From assembly GCF_016526145.1 (NCBI RefSeq), contig NZ_JADDUE010000001.1, forward strand, positions 248,001-312,000: a stretch of DNA of 64,000 nucleotides. The letters are read 5' to 3'. A program made the position numbers and the translations under genes. Source of the DNA: Saccharopolyspora galaxeae (GTDB taxonomy: Bacteria; Actinomycetota; Actinomycetes; Mycobacteriales; Pseudonocardiaceae). Below the pieces are notes generated by a model. It had not been told where the DNA came from and did not search any database. It saw only the letters and a list, made by a program, of their open reading frames with translations. Below, piece after piece: positions 21,856 through 29,907 of this stretch (positions are counted from its first letter, which is position 1; each line of letters starts with the position of its first letter).

Positions 21856-22569
21856 TTGGTTGAGCAGGACAGACCACGGCGCGAGGACGAATCCCCCGAC
21901 GGACAGCAGCCCTCCGGCGCTGATCGGACCGGCGGGACCAACGGTGACGAGCCGACCGAGCAGGTGCACGCGCCGCGTGGCCGGGTGCGCCAGCAGGACG
22001 CGGAGACGGCCACGCCGCGCGAGCCGACGCTGAGCGAGCAGCGCGCCCGGGTCGCCGCCGAGAAGCGCCGCGAGGAGCAGGAGCAGCGCGAGCTCGACGA
22101 AGCGGAGCGCAAGACGCAGAAGCGCCGCCGCGTGATGGTCGGCGGCGGGGTCACCGTGGGCGTGGTGGCGCTGGTGTCGGCGTTCTACTCCGGTGCGGCC
22201 TACAGCGAGCAGAAGAACGCGGTCGAGCAGTACTGCGCCGCCGCCGACCAGCAGCCCGGCCAGACCACGGTGGAGCGTCCGGAGCTGTGCAACGAGGACT
22301 ACGTGCGCAGCCAGGGCGGTTACCCGACCGGCGGCGGCATGATGTTCATGCCGATCTTCTTCCCCGGCACCAGCACGCCGATTCCCGGGCAGGGCCACTC
22401 CTACCGCTACGGCTACACCCAGCCCGGCACCTCGGCCCCGCCGGTGGGCGGCACGGTGAACTCGCCGAACTTCAACAAGCCGTCCGGCGCCACGGTCAAG
22501 GACGGCAAGGGAACGACCGTGTCCCGCGGCGGTTTCGGCATCAACAGCAAGGGCACGAGCGGGAGCTGA
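21856..22569 (+). CDS. membrane protein, possible YgiB/DUF1190-like partner of the next gene
   Basis: 237 residues. A long charged N-terminal region including a coiled-coil (EQRARVAAEKRREEQEQREL), one membrane span (VGGGVTVGVVALVSAFYSGA), then an outside domain with two Cys, a Gly/Pro/Tyr-rich segment (GYTQPGTSAPPVGG) and a Gly/Ser tail ending RGGFGINSKGTSGS. In enterobacteria the glutathionylspermidine-synthase-like YgiC follows the lipoprotein YgiB, whose Gly-rich C-terminus is similar; I infer the same pairing here. The start is uncertain: TTG 21856 has only GGGAAG 12 bases upstream. The next gene begins 3 bases after its stop. Confidence 0.6.
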   Translation: MVEQDRPRREDESPDGQQPSGADRTGGTNGDEPTEQVHAPRGRVRQQDAETATPREPTLSEQRARVAAEKRREEQEQRELDEAERKTQKRRRVMVGGGVTVGVVALVSAFYSGAAYSEQKNAVEQYCAAADQQPGQTTVERPELCNEDYVRSQGGYPTGGGMMFMPIFFPGTSTPIPGQGHSYRYGYTQPGTSAPPVGGTVNSPNFNKPSGATVKDGKGTTVSRGGFGINSKGTSGS

Positions 22570-22572
22570 CGA

Positions 22573-23739
22573 GTGCGTCGCAGGACAACCGGACGACGGC
22601 CGGACTGGCAGCGCAAGATCGAGGAACTGGGCCTGGTGTTCGGCTCGCCGGCCCGCGCCGCCGACGGATCGCGGCGGCCGTACTGGGACGAGGCCGTGCA
22701 CTACGAGTTCGGCCTGGACGAGGTGCTGTCCCTGGAGGCCGACGTCGAACTGCTGCAGTCCATGTGCCTGGACGCGGTGGACCACGTGATCACCACCGAG
22801 CGGTTCAAGGACTTCGGCATCCCGGAATGGGCTTGGCCGCACATCGCCGATTCCTGGAAGCGCGGCGACCCGCACCTCTACGGCCGGTTCGACCTGCGCT
22901 ACGACGGCTCCGGCCCGGCGAAGCTGCTGGAGTACAACGCCGACACCCCGACCTCGCTGCTGGAGGCGGCGGTGGTGCAGTGGCACTGGCTGACCGAGTG
23001 CCACGAGGGCGACGACCAGTGGAACTCCGTGCACGAGAAGCTGGTCGAGCGCTGGGGCGAGATCAAGGACCAGCTCTCCTCCAACGAGGTGCACTTCACC
23101 TGGTCCGGCGCGGACACCAGCGGCGAGGACAACATCACCTCCGCGTACCTGCAGGAGACCGCCGCGGAGGCCGGGATCGACACCGTCGGCCTGGTCATCG
23201 AGGACATCGGCTGGGACAGCCTGCTGGAGCGCTTCGTCGACCTCGAAGAATCCCCGATGAGCTCCGCCGTCAAGATCTACCCGTGGGAGTGGATGGTCGA
23301 CGACGAGTTCGGCAAGCACGCGGTGCACAGCCTGCCCGCGACGCAGTGGATCGAGCCGCTGTGGAAGATGCTGCTGTCGAACAAGGCGCTGCTCGCGGTG
23401 CTGTGGGAGATGTACCCGGGCCATCCGAACCTGCTGCCGACCTTCCTGGACCAGCCGGGCCTGCTGACCGAGTACGTGCGCAAACCGCGGCTCGGCCGCG
23501 AGGGCAACAACATCAGCGTGGTCGCGCCGGGCTGGGAGCTGGACACCGGCGGGGTCTACGGCGAGGAAGGCTTCGTCTACCAGGCGTTCGATCCGCTGCC
23601 GGAGTTCGACGGGATGCGCCCGGCGCTGGGCGCTTGGGTGGTCGGCGACTCCGCGGCGGGCCTGGGCATCCGGGAGACCGCGGGGCTGATCACGGACGAC
23701 GGGGCCGCGTTCGTTCCGCACCGCATCCCGGGTTCCTGA
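22573..23739 (+). CDS. glutathionylspermidine synthase-family ATP-grasp protein (YgiC-like)
   Basis: 388 residues, the normal length of the YgiC/YjfC group. Family landmarks: YWDEAVHYEFGLDEV near the start, YGRFDLRYDGSGPAKLLEYN with NADTPTSLLEA (the nucleotide-binding region), IYPWEWMVDDEFG, and the ending ITDDGAAFVPHRI. These proteins resemble the C-terminal synthetase of GspS and form an amide bond using ATP, but the substrates of this subgroup are unknown; glutathionylspermidine itself is not expected in actinomycetes. Directly downstream of a YgiB-like membrane protein, so the two probably act on the envelope together. Confidence 0.88.
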   Translation: MRRRTTGRRPDWQRKIEELGLVFGSPARAADGSRRPYWDEAVHYEFGLDEVLSLEADVELLQSMCLDAVDHVITTERFKDFGIPEWAWPHIADSWKRGDPHLYGRFDLRYDGSGPAKLLEYNADTPTSLLEAAVVQWHWLTECHEGDDQWNSVHEKLVERWGEIKDQLSSNEVHFTWSGADTSGEDNITSAYLQETAAEAGIDTVGLVIEDIGWDSLLERFVDLEESPMSSAVKIYPWEWMVDDEFGKHAVHSLPATQWIEPLWKMLLSNKALLAVLWEMYPGHPNLLPTFLDQPGLLTEYVRKPRLGREGNNISVVAPGWELDTGGVYGEEGFVYQAFDPLPEFDGMRPALGAWVVGDSAAGLGIRETAGLITDDGAAFVPHRIPGS

Positions 23740-23856
23740 TCTCCGCGGTGTCCCCGGTCCGGCGCGACATGCCGCGCTGAACTGTGTTTTCGTGGGCTGG
23801 TGGGGCGTTCCGCCAAGGGGGAGGGCACGCCCCGACGAGCCAGCGGGGTGGGACCG

Positions 23857-24915
23857 ATGCCCTACAGCCAAGCGCCGCAAGACGACGGCACCGGCCCGGA
23901 CGAGCAGCGGCAGGACGAAATCCGGCCCGAGTCCGGCGCGGCGGACGAGCAGCGCGCCGGTGATCAGGAGCCGGATGTGCTGCTCGACGTGCCGGTGCTG
24001 AAGGTCGATGAGATCAACTTGGAAGTCGAGGACCTGCACGCGAAGGTCTCGCTGTCGGCGGAGGTCCTCGATCTGCTGCGGCTGAACGTCGGGGCGGATG
24101 TGACGCTGGGGCGGGTCGGCCTGGACATCAAGGGCGTGGAGGCGGAGGCGCTGCTGAAGGTCCGGCTCGGCAACGTCGCCGCGATCATCGAGCGCGTGTT
24201 GCAGACGATCGACCGGAATCCGGAGATCCTGGAGCAGATCACGCGGGGAGCCGGAGCCGCCTTGCGCGATGTCGGATCCGGTGCCGGTGAGGCTGTGGAA
24301 GAGGTCGGCACGGGAGCGGGTCAGGCTGTGGAAGAGGTCGGCACGGGAGCGGGTCAGGCTGTGGAAGAGGTCGGCACGGGAGCGGGTCAGGCTGTGGAAG
24401 AGGTCGGCACGGGAGCGGGTCAGGCTGTGGAAGAGGTCGGCATGGGAGCGGGCCGCGCAGCCGAAGAGGTCGGCACGGGGGCGGGACGAGCGGTCGATGA
24501 CGTCGGGGCCGGAGCCGGTCGCGCGGCGGAAGAGGCAGGCTCGGGCGCGGGCCGCGCAGCGGAAGGCGTCGGTGCGAGTGCCGGACGGACGGCCGAGGAG
24601 CTGGGCGAGCGGGTCGGCCGGGCTGCGGGAGGCGTTCGCCGCATCGCCGGGGAAGCCGGCCGGGGCGTTGGGAGAGCCGCCGGCAGCGCCGCCGGTCGCG
24701 GCTCCGAACGCAGCGCGGAACGCAGATCCGAAGGCAGCACCGAACGCAAATCCGACGGCACCGAAGCAGCAGGCAGGTCGCGGCGCCGCACCGACGAGGG
24801 CGATGCCCGCGAGCCTCGCGGCCGTTCGGGGCGCGCGAGGATCCCCAAAGGGGGTCGGTCCGGCGAGGACCCTCGCCGGGAGCCGCGACCGCGCCGTCGT
24901 CGCAGCGACGAGTGA
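23857..24915 (+). CDS. repeat protein with tandem 11-residue repeats
   Basis: 352 residues from ATG 23857, behind GGGGTGGGA. Acidic N-terminus, then a conserved-looking domain at about residues 40-125 (VPVLKVDEINLEVEDLHAKV, GLDIKGVEAEALLKVRLGNV, IDRNPEILEQI). The middle, about 130-240, consists of 11-residue units of the type GAGQAVEEVGT: four identical and several diverged copies. The last 100 residues are Arg/Ser/Gly-rich and basic. Eleven-residue periods make amphipathic helices like those of LEA proteins or membrane-surface helices. Function unknown. It overlaps the next gene by GTGA and precedes serS. Confidence 0.7.
   Translation: MPYSQAPQDDGTGPDEQRQDEIRPESGAADEQRAGDQEPDVLLDVPVLKVDEINLEVEDLHAKVSLSAEVLDLLRLNVGADVTLGRVGLDIKGVEAEALLKVRLGNVAAIIERVLQTIDRNPEILEQITRGAGAALRDVGSGAGEAVEEVGTGAGQAVEEVGTGAGQAVEEVGTGAGQAVEEVGTGAGQAVEEVGMGAGRAAEEVGTGAGRAVDDVGAGAGRAAEEAGSGAGRAAEGVGASAGRTAEELGERVGRAAGGVRRIAGEAGRGVGRAAGSAAGRGSERSAERRSEGSTERKSDGTEAAGRSRRRTDEGDAREPRGRSGRARIPKGGRSGEDPRREPRPRRRRSDE
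24291..24452 (+). repeat. 33-base perfect tandem repeats inside a coding gene
   Basis: The unit beginning GGCTGTGGAAGAGGTCGGCA occurs four times without any change (24291-24323, 24324-24356, 24357-24389, 24390-24422). A fifth copy from 24423 differs first at 24443 (C to T). Each unit encodes one 11-residue repeat. Identity at all codon positions indicates recent duplication, so copy number probably varies between strains. Confidence 0.9.
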
Positions 24916-25160
24916 CCGAGCACGACGCGGAAGTGTCGTGGACCGCCACCGTGGCGGCCGCGGAGCTGACCTTCCGGGCGGTTCCCGCCTCGCGGGTCGA
25001 CTTCACCGGGGACCACGCCCCCGGATCGACTTCCGGCAGCGTTCGCCGTGGCGTGTCCCGCCCGGCTCGGGAAGAGGTCGTGTACCGCGACGTCCGGGTG
25101 CACCACTGGATCTTGGCGGCGCTCGAGACCGAGTCCAGGGCCAGTCCGGAGCCGACGTGA
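24912..25160 (+). CDS. small hypothetical protein
   Basis: 82 residues starting in a GTGA overlap with the repeat protein gene. N-terminal beta-like segment (EVSWTATVAAAELTFRAVPA), a Ser/Gly/Arg-rich middle, and REEVVYRDVRVHHWILAALE near the end. No family recognised; the overlap indicates cotranslation with the repeat protein. Confidence 0.55.
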   Translation: MTEHDAEVSWTATVAAAELTFRAVPASRVDFTGDHAPGSTSGSVRRGVSRPAREEVVYRDVRVHHWILAALETESRASPEPT

Positions 25161-25237
25161 CCGCGCCCGCGGCTGCGCGGCGCCCGGCCGCCACCCGTGC
25201 GGTCCCTGGCCGGTGCGGCCCGCTAGGCTGACCTGCT

Positions 25238-26503
25238 GTGATCGACCTGAAGACGCTTCGCGAGAACCCGGAGGCCGTGCGCGCTTCGCAGCGCGCCCGC
25301 GGTGAGGACGCGGCACTGGTGGACGCCCTGCTCTCCGCCGACGAGCGGCGCAGGTCGGCGGTCTCCCGCGCGGACACGTTGCGGGCCGAGCAGAAGCAGC
25401 TCGGCAAGCAGGTCGGCAAGGCCCAGGGCGACGAGCGCGAGCAGCTGCTGTCCCGGGCCAAGGACCTGGCCGCGCAGGTCAAGGAAGCCGAAGCGGAACA
25501 GGGCGCGGCCGACGACGAGCTGCTGGCCGCGCAGAAGAAGGTCTCCAACGTCGTCGAGCCGCAGACCCCGCACGGCGGTGAGGACGACTTCGCGGTGCTC
25601 AAGCACGTCGGCACCCCGCGCGAATTCGACTTCGACGTCAAGGACCACCTGGAACTGGGCGAGGGGCTGCGCGCGTTCGACATGGAACGCGGCGCGAAGG
25701 TCTCCGGCGCCCGGTTCTACTTCCTCACCGGCGTCGGCGCGCAACTGGAACTGGCGCTGCTGAACATGGCCGCCGCGCAGGCCACCGCGGCCGGGTTCAC
25801 GCTGGTCGTGCCGCCGGTGCTGGTGCGTCCGGAGATCATGGACGGCACCGGTTTCCTCGGCGAGCACTCGACCGAGGTGTACCGGCTGGAGGAGGACGAC
25901 GCCTACCTCGTCGGCACCTCGGAGGTCCCGCTGGCCGGCTACCACGCCGGCGAGATCCTGGAGCTGTCCGGCGGCCCGCTGCGCTACGCGGGCTGGTCGA
26001 CCTGCTTCCGCAGGGAAGCCGGTTCGTACGGCAAGGACACCCGCGGCATCATCCGCGTGCACCAGTTCAACAAGCTGGAGATGTTCGTCTACTGCCGCGA
26101 GCAGGAATCCCGGGCCGAGCACGAGCGGCTGCTGGCCTGGGAGGAGGAGATGCTCACCAAGCTCGAGCTGCCGTACCGCGTGGTGGACATCGCCGCCGGT
26201 GATCTCGGTGCGAGCGCGGCGCGGAAGTTCGACTGCGAGGCCTGGGTGCCCTCGCAGGGCGCCTACCGCGAGCTGACCTCCACCTCGAACTGCACCACCT
26301 TCCAGGCGCGGCGGCTCAACACCCGCTACCGCGAGGCGGAGGGGCCGAACCAGTTCGCTTCGACGTTGAACGGCACGCTGGCCACCACGCGGTGGATCGT
26401 GGCGATCTTGGAGAACCACCAGCAGGCGGACGGTTCGGTGCTGGTCCCCGAGGCGCTGCGGCCGTTCCTCGGTGGGCGCGAAGTGCTGGAGCCGGTGGCG
26501 TGA
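25238..26503 (+). CDS. serS: seryl-tRNA synthetase
   Basis: 421 residues, typical length. N-terminal coiled-coil arm that grips the tRNA (about residues 30-105: [20 protein letters not shown] and onward), then the class II core. Motif 2 is [20 protein letters not shown]; motif 3 contains [18 protein letters not shown]. The serine-binding loop has [10 protein letters not shown] and the pocket [23 protein letters not shown] 25238 begins the conserved [15 protein letters not shown]. It charges tRNA-Ser with serine in the cytoplasm. It lies 77 bases after a small gene and is convergent with the following one. Confidence 0.98.
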   Translation: MIDLKTLRENPEAVRASQRARGEDAALVDALLSADERRRSAVSRADTLRAEQKQLGKQVGKAQGDEREQLLSRAKDLAAQVKEAEAEQGAADDELLAAQKKVSNVVEPQTPHGGEDDFAVLKHVGTPREFDFDVKDHLELGEGLRAFDMERGAKVSGARFYFLTGVGAQLELALLNMAAAQATAAGFTLVVPPVLVRPEIMDGTGFLGEHSTEVYRLEEDDAYLVGTSEVPLAGYHAGEILELSGGPLRYAGWSTCFRREAGSYGKDTRGIIRVHQFNKLEMFVYCREQESRAEHERLLAWEEEMLTKLELPYRVVDIAAGDLGASAARKFDCEAWVPSQGAYRELTSTSNCTTFQARRLNTRYREAEGPNQFASTLNGTLATTRWIVAILENHQQADGSVLVPEALRPFLGGREVLEPVA

Positions 26504-26535
26504 ACGTGCTCGGGTGACCGAGCGCGGCGGCCGGC

Positions 26536-27171
26536 TCAGGCCGGGGCCTTGATCTCCTCCAGCAGTCCCTTTTCCAGCGTGAGCCGGACGAGCGCGGCGG
26601 AGAAGCGGGCGTAGTCCGCGGCGTCCACCAGCTCGGCGAGGCGGCCCGCGTCCTTCGGCAGCCCCGCCTTCTCCGCGCCGGAGAGTGCCTTCTTGTCGAA
26701 GTACGGCCGCAGTTCCGGCCACACCGCCTGCGCTTCGCGGCAGAAGATGTCGATGCCGACCGGGCCGAGGTTGGGCACCTCGCGCAGCAGTTCCTTGATC
26801 CGGCGCACGTCCCCGCCCGCTTCCTTGCGGAGCTTGCGCAGGTCGCCGCCGTACTTGTCGAGCAGCAGATCGGCACCGTTGCCGAGCGCGGTGGCGGTGC
26901 TCTCGTCGTAGCGGACGTAGCTGCCGCGGCCGAGCGCGTCGACGCGCTGCTGCCAGGTGGCCTCGCGCATCCGGCGGGCGGTGGGGAACGCGCCGAGTTC
27001 ACGGGCGGCGGAGACCGCGATCTCGGCCTTGATGCGGGTGGACAGCAGCACCGACAGCACCAGCAGCCGGTACAGCTGCGAGGGCTTGTCGGTGAGCGTG
27101 AAACCTGCTTGCGCGGCGTAGCTCGTGCCCGCTTCGCGGATGATCGCGCGAGCCGTGGCTTGCTCGGACAT
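26536..27171 (-). CDS. HhH-GPD (endonuclease III-like) DNA-repair-type protein
   Basis: 212 residues. The fold of the endonuclease III superfamily is seen in LLVLSVLLSTRIKAEIAVSA (helices), the helix-hairpin-helix LLREVPNLGPVGIDIFCREA (about 135-155) and a C-terminal helical region. Compared with Nth, the iron-sulfur Cys motif is absent and the catalytic Lys of the hairpin region is not evident, so glycosylase activity is uncertain. ATG 27171 is chosen for GAGGAGGTG upstream. Convergent with serS. Confidence 0.72.
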   Translation of the reverse strand: MSEQATARAIIREAGTSYAAQAGFTLTDKPSQLYRLLVLSVLLSTRIKAEIAVSAARELGAFPTARRMREATWQQRVDALGRGSYVRYDESTATALGNGADLLLDKYGGDLRKLRKEAGGDVRRIKELLREVPNLGPVGIDIFCREAQAVWPELRPYFDKKALSGAEKAGLPKDAGRLAELVDAADYARFSAALVRLTLEKGLLEEIKAPA

Positions 27172-27271
27172 CTCTGGCACCTCCTCGGGCGCCGGTCTAC
27201 CCGTGCGGGCGAGCGGGCACACCGCGACGAGCGCAGCGCGTGGCACCTGCCGCGCGCTTATGGTGGTGAGC

Positions 27272-27886
27272 GTGTCGGATCACTCGGACGAGGTGCACGG
27301 ATCGCGCGGTGCGGCGCACAGCCGTGTGCTGACCGGGCTCGGCGACCGGATACGCCGCCTGCGCACCACCCGCGAGCTGCCGCAACGGGATCTCGCAGGC
27401 CGGGCCGAACTCAGCGAGGAACACCTCGCGGGAGTGGAGCAGGGCGATGTCGCCCCGTCGCTGGCGGAGCTGACCAGGCTGGCGGACGCGCTGCAGGTCG
27501 CGCTGGCGGAGTTGTTCACCGACGAGGCCCCCGGCCCGGCCGCGGTCGTGCTGCGCGCCGAGGAGGCGCCGACCGTCGAGTACGGCGACATCGCGGTGCA
27601 GGTCCTCACGCCGCGCTCGGTGATCCCCGGGATGTACGCGGCCCGCTACCGGTTGTCGCCGGCGAGTTCCGGGGTGCGGCCGGTGCAGCACGAGGGGCAC
27701 GACTGGTTGTACGTGCTCAGCGGGCAGCTGCGCATCGAGTTCGAGCAGGACGCGGTGACGTTGTCGCCCGGCGACAGCGTCAGCTTCAGCTCGAACGTGC
27801 TGCACCGGCTGGTCGCGCCCGATGCGGCCGCGGAATTCCTGGCCGTCGGCGCCACCCTGCTGGGCGATGCCGGTTCCGCTGCTTGA
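27272..27886 (+). CDS. XRE-family regulator with C-terminal cupin domain
   Basis: 204 residues. A helix-turn-helix at about 20-75 (LGDRIRRLRTTRELPQRDLA, HLAGVEQGDVAPSLAEL) and a cupin at about 115-195 (VQHEGHDWLYVLSGQLRIEF, LSPGDSVSFSSNVLHRL). This is the PuuR-like small regulator layout; the cupin presumably senses a small ligand. GTG 27272 behind GGTGGTGAG is preferred over ATG 27260. Divergent from the HhH-GPD gene; target unknown. Confidence 0.85.
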   Translation: MSDHSDEVHGSRGAAHSRVLTGLGDRIRRLRTTRELPQRDLAGRAELSEEHLAGVEQGDVAPSLAELTRLADALQVALAELFTDEAPGPAAVVLRAEEAPTVEYGDIAVQVLTPRSVIPGMYAARYRLSPASSGVRPVQHEGHDWLYVLSGQLRIEFEQDAVTLSPGDSVSFSSNVLHRLVAPDAAAEFLAVGATLLGDAGSAA

Positions 27887-28036
27887 CCGGTCGGAAGCCG
27901 CTGGTGATCCCGGGCGCGATTCGTCCCGGAGACCGCGTGGACCCGCCCGTACGGCGAATCGGGATCAGGACCGATTCGCGCGCCGGGCGGCCTTGTTCCG
28001 AAGAATCCGGACGAATGCGGCGGTACCGCCGGAAAC

Positions 28037-28912
28037 TCACAGTTCCGGCAGCACTTCTGCCGCGATGTCCTCCACGGTCGACTCAGTTCCCGCGTACGGC
28101 TCGTCCGTGCGCGGCCAGTGCGTGATCACGTCGGTGAAGCCGAGCTCCTCGGCCCGTCCCACCACCTCGCGGAAGTACTCGAGGCTGCGCATCGAGTAGG
28201 CGGGCGCCGCGTCCGCGGACAGGTACCGCTGCACCCGCTGCGGATCGCGGCCCTCGTCGGCCATCGTGTCCGCGAACCGCTTGGTCAGCTCGGCCACCCC
28301 GCGCCACCAGGCTTCGAGGTCGTCCTCCGCGGCCGGGCCGGTGGTGACCCAGCCCCGGCCGAAGCGCGCGGCCAGCCGCATGCTGCGCGTCCCGTTCGCA
28401 GCGATCACGAACGGCAGCCGCGGCATCTGCACGCAGCCGGGCGCCCGGCGCGCTTCCACCGCCGTGTAGTGCTCGCCGTACCAGGTGGTGCAGTCCTGCG
28501 TGAGGATCTTGTCCAGCAGCTCTACGAACTCCGCGAACCGGTCCACGCGGGTGCCCGCGTCCGGTTGCGCCCCGCCGAGCACCGTCGTGTCGAAACCGGG
28601 ACCGCCCGCACCGATGCCCAGCGTGATCCGCCCGTCGGAGACGTCGTCGAGCGCGAGCACCTCCCGGGCGAAGTGCACCGGATGCCGGAAGTTGGGCGAG
28701 GCGACCAGCGTGCCCAACCGGATGTTGGAGGTGACCGTGGCCGCTGCGGTGAGCGTGGGCACCGCGTCGAACCAGGGTTTGTCGACCAGCGATCGCCAGC
28801 CGAGGTGGTCGTAGGTCCAGGCGTGGGCGAAGCCGTATTCCTCGGCCATCCGCCACAGCGGTTCCGCGGCCCACCACCGGTGTTCGGGCAGTATCACAAT
28901 CCCAACGCGCAC
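28037..28912 (-). CDS. LLM-class F420-dependent oxidoreductase
   Basis: 291 residues. Luciferase-like monooxygenase barrel: VGIVILPEHRWWAAEPLWRM, then AHAWTYDHLGWRSLVDKPWF, the LGTLVASPNFRHPVHFAREV strand-helix, and DGRITLGIGAGGPGFD. These are features of actinobacterial F420-dependent enzymes. The substrate cannot be told. GTG 28912 begins the conserved first strand; no ribosome-binding site precedes it, so translation may be leaderless. Divergent from the HAD gene by 172 bases. Confidence 0.85.
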   Translation of the reverse strand: MRVGIVILPEHRWWAAEPLWRMAEEYGFAHAWTYDHLGWRSLVDKPWFDAVPTLTAAATVTSNIRLGTLVASPNFRHPVHFAREVLALDDVSDGRITLGIGAGGPGFDTTVLGGAQPDAGTRVDRFAEFVELLDKILTQDCTTWYGEHYTAVEARRAPGCVQMPRLPFVIAANGTRSMRLAARFGRGWVTTGPAAEDDLEAWWRGVAELTKRFADTMADEGRDPQRVQRYLSADAAPAYSMRSLEYFREVVGRAEELGFTDVITHWPRTDEPYAGTESTVEDIAAEVLPEL

Positions 28913-29084
28913 ATCGATGACCGTATCGGTACTACCCAGATGTGTTCGACCCGATGCGGTCCGTGCCGCGCGCCTCGGCGCACAACTCGATCCGGTTTCG
29001 CCCAATTCAGGAAAGATCCACACGCTCAGGTGAAGACAGATTAATCCGGACCAATGCTGACCTGCGGCTCGCCAGCATGATCGC

Positions 29085-29900
29085 GTGAACAAACCGGATC
29101 TTGTCGCATCCGATCTGGACGGCACCCTGCTGGACCCGTCGGTGCGAGTGAGCGAGCGGACCGCGCGCACCGTGCGCGCGGTCGCGGCGGACACCCCTTT
29201 CGTGCTCGTGACCGGAAGGCCGCCGCGCTGGGTGCCGCAGATCGTGGACGGGCTCGGCGTCGCGGGCGTGGCCGTCTGCTCCAACGGCGCGGTCATCTAC
29301 GACGCCGAGGCCGACCGCGTGCTGCACAGCACCGACATCCCGCCCGAACGGCTGCGCGACGCGGCACGGGAGCTGCGGGACGCGTTGCCCGGCTGCACGT
29401 TCGCGGTGGAGCGCTCCACCGAGCGCGCCCGGGACCGGGTGGACGATCAATTCCTCGCGGAGGCGGGGTTCCACCGCGTGTGGCCGAACCGGGACATCCG
29501 GGTGACCGGCGCGGACGAGCTGTTCGACCGGCCCGCGGCGAAGCTGATGGTGCTGCACGAGCAGCACCGGGGCGCGGACATGGTTCCCGCGGTGCACGAC
29601 GTGCTCGGTTCCCGGTTGTGCCTGACCTGCTCGATCGGAGGCGGTCCGGTCGAGCTGTCCTCGCCGGGGGTGGACAAGGCCAGCGGGCTGGCGTTCGTGG
29701 CGGGCGAGCTCGACGTCGAGCAGGATGCGGTGATCGGCTTCGGCGACATGCCCAACGACATTCCGATGCTGGACTGGGTCGGTCACGGCGTCGCCATGCG
29801 CAACGCCCATCCCGGTGTGCTGGAGGTGGCCGACGAAATCACCACCTGCAACAGCCAGGACGGCGTCGCGCAGGTTCTGGAGCGCTGGTGGACGAACTGA
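29085..29900 (+). CDS. Cof-type HAD phosphatase
   Basis: 271 residues. HAD motif I DLVASDLDGTLLDPS (nucleophile Asp), motif II FVLVTGRPPRWVP, motif III Lys in VDKASGLAFVAGEL, motif IV VIGFGDMPNDIPMLDW. A type IIB cap lies between. Such phosphatases dephosphorylate sugar phosphates or pyridoxal phosphate; the substrate here is unknown. GTG 29085. It ends 7 bases before the convergent GT87 gene. Confidence 0.92.
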   Translation: MNKPDLVASDLDGTLLDPSVRVSERTARTVRAVAADTPFVLVTGRPPRWVPQIVDGLGVAGVAVCSNGAVIYDAEADRVLHSTDIPPERLRDAARELRDALPGCTFAVERSTERARDRVDDQFLAEAGFHRVWPNRDIRVTGADELFDRPAAKLMVLHEQHRGADMVPAVHDVLGSRLCLTCSIGGGPVELSSPGVDKASGLAFVAGELDVEQDAVIGFGDMPNDIPMLDWVGHGVAMRNAHPGVLEVADEITTCNSQDGVAQVLERWWTN

Positions 29901-29907
29901 CCGCGGA

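Noticed and set aside
21634-24039. An 801-codon minus-strand frame across the YgiB/YgiC region
   Set aside because: Shadow of 21856-23739; the plus-strand genes have clear family features and the minus frame has none.
24291-24452. Tandem repeats as a CRISPR array
   Set aside because: Units are directly contiguous with no spacers, are in frame, and encode an 11-residue protein repeat.
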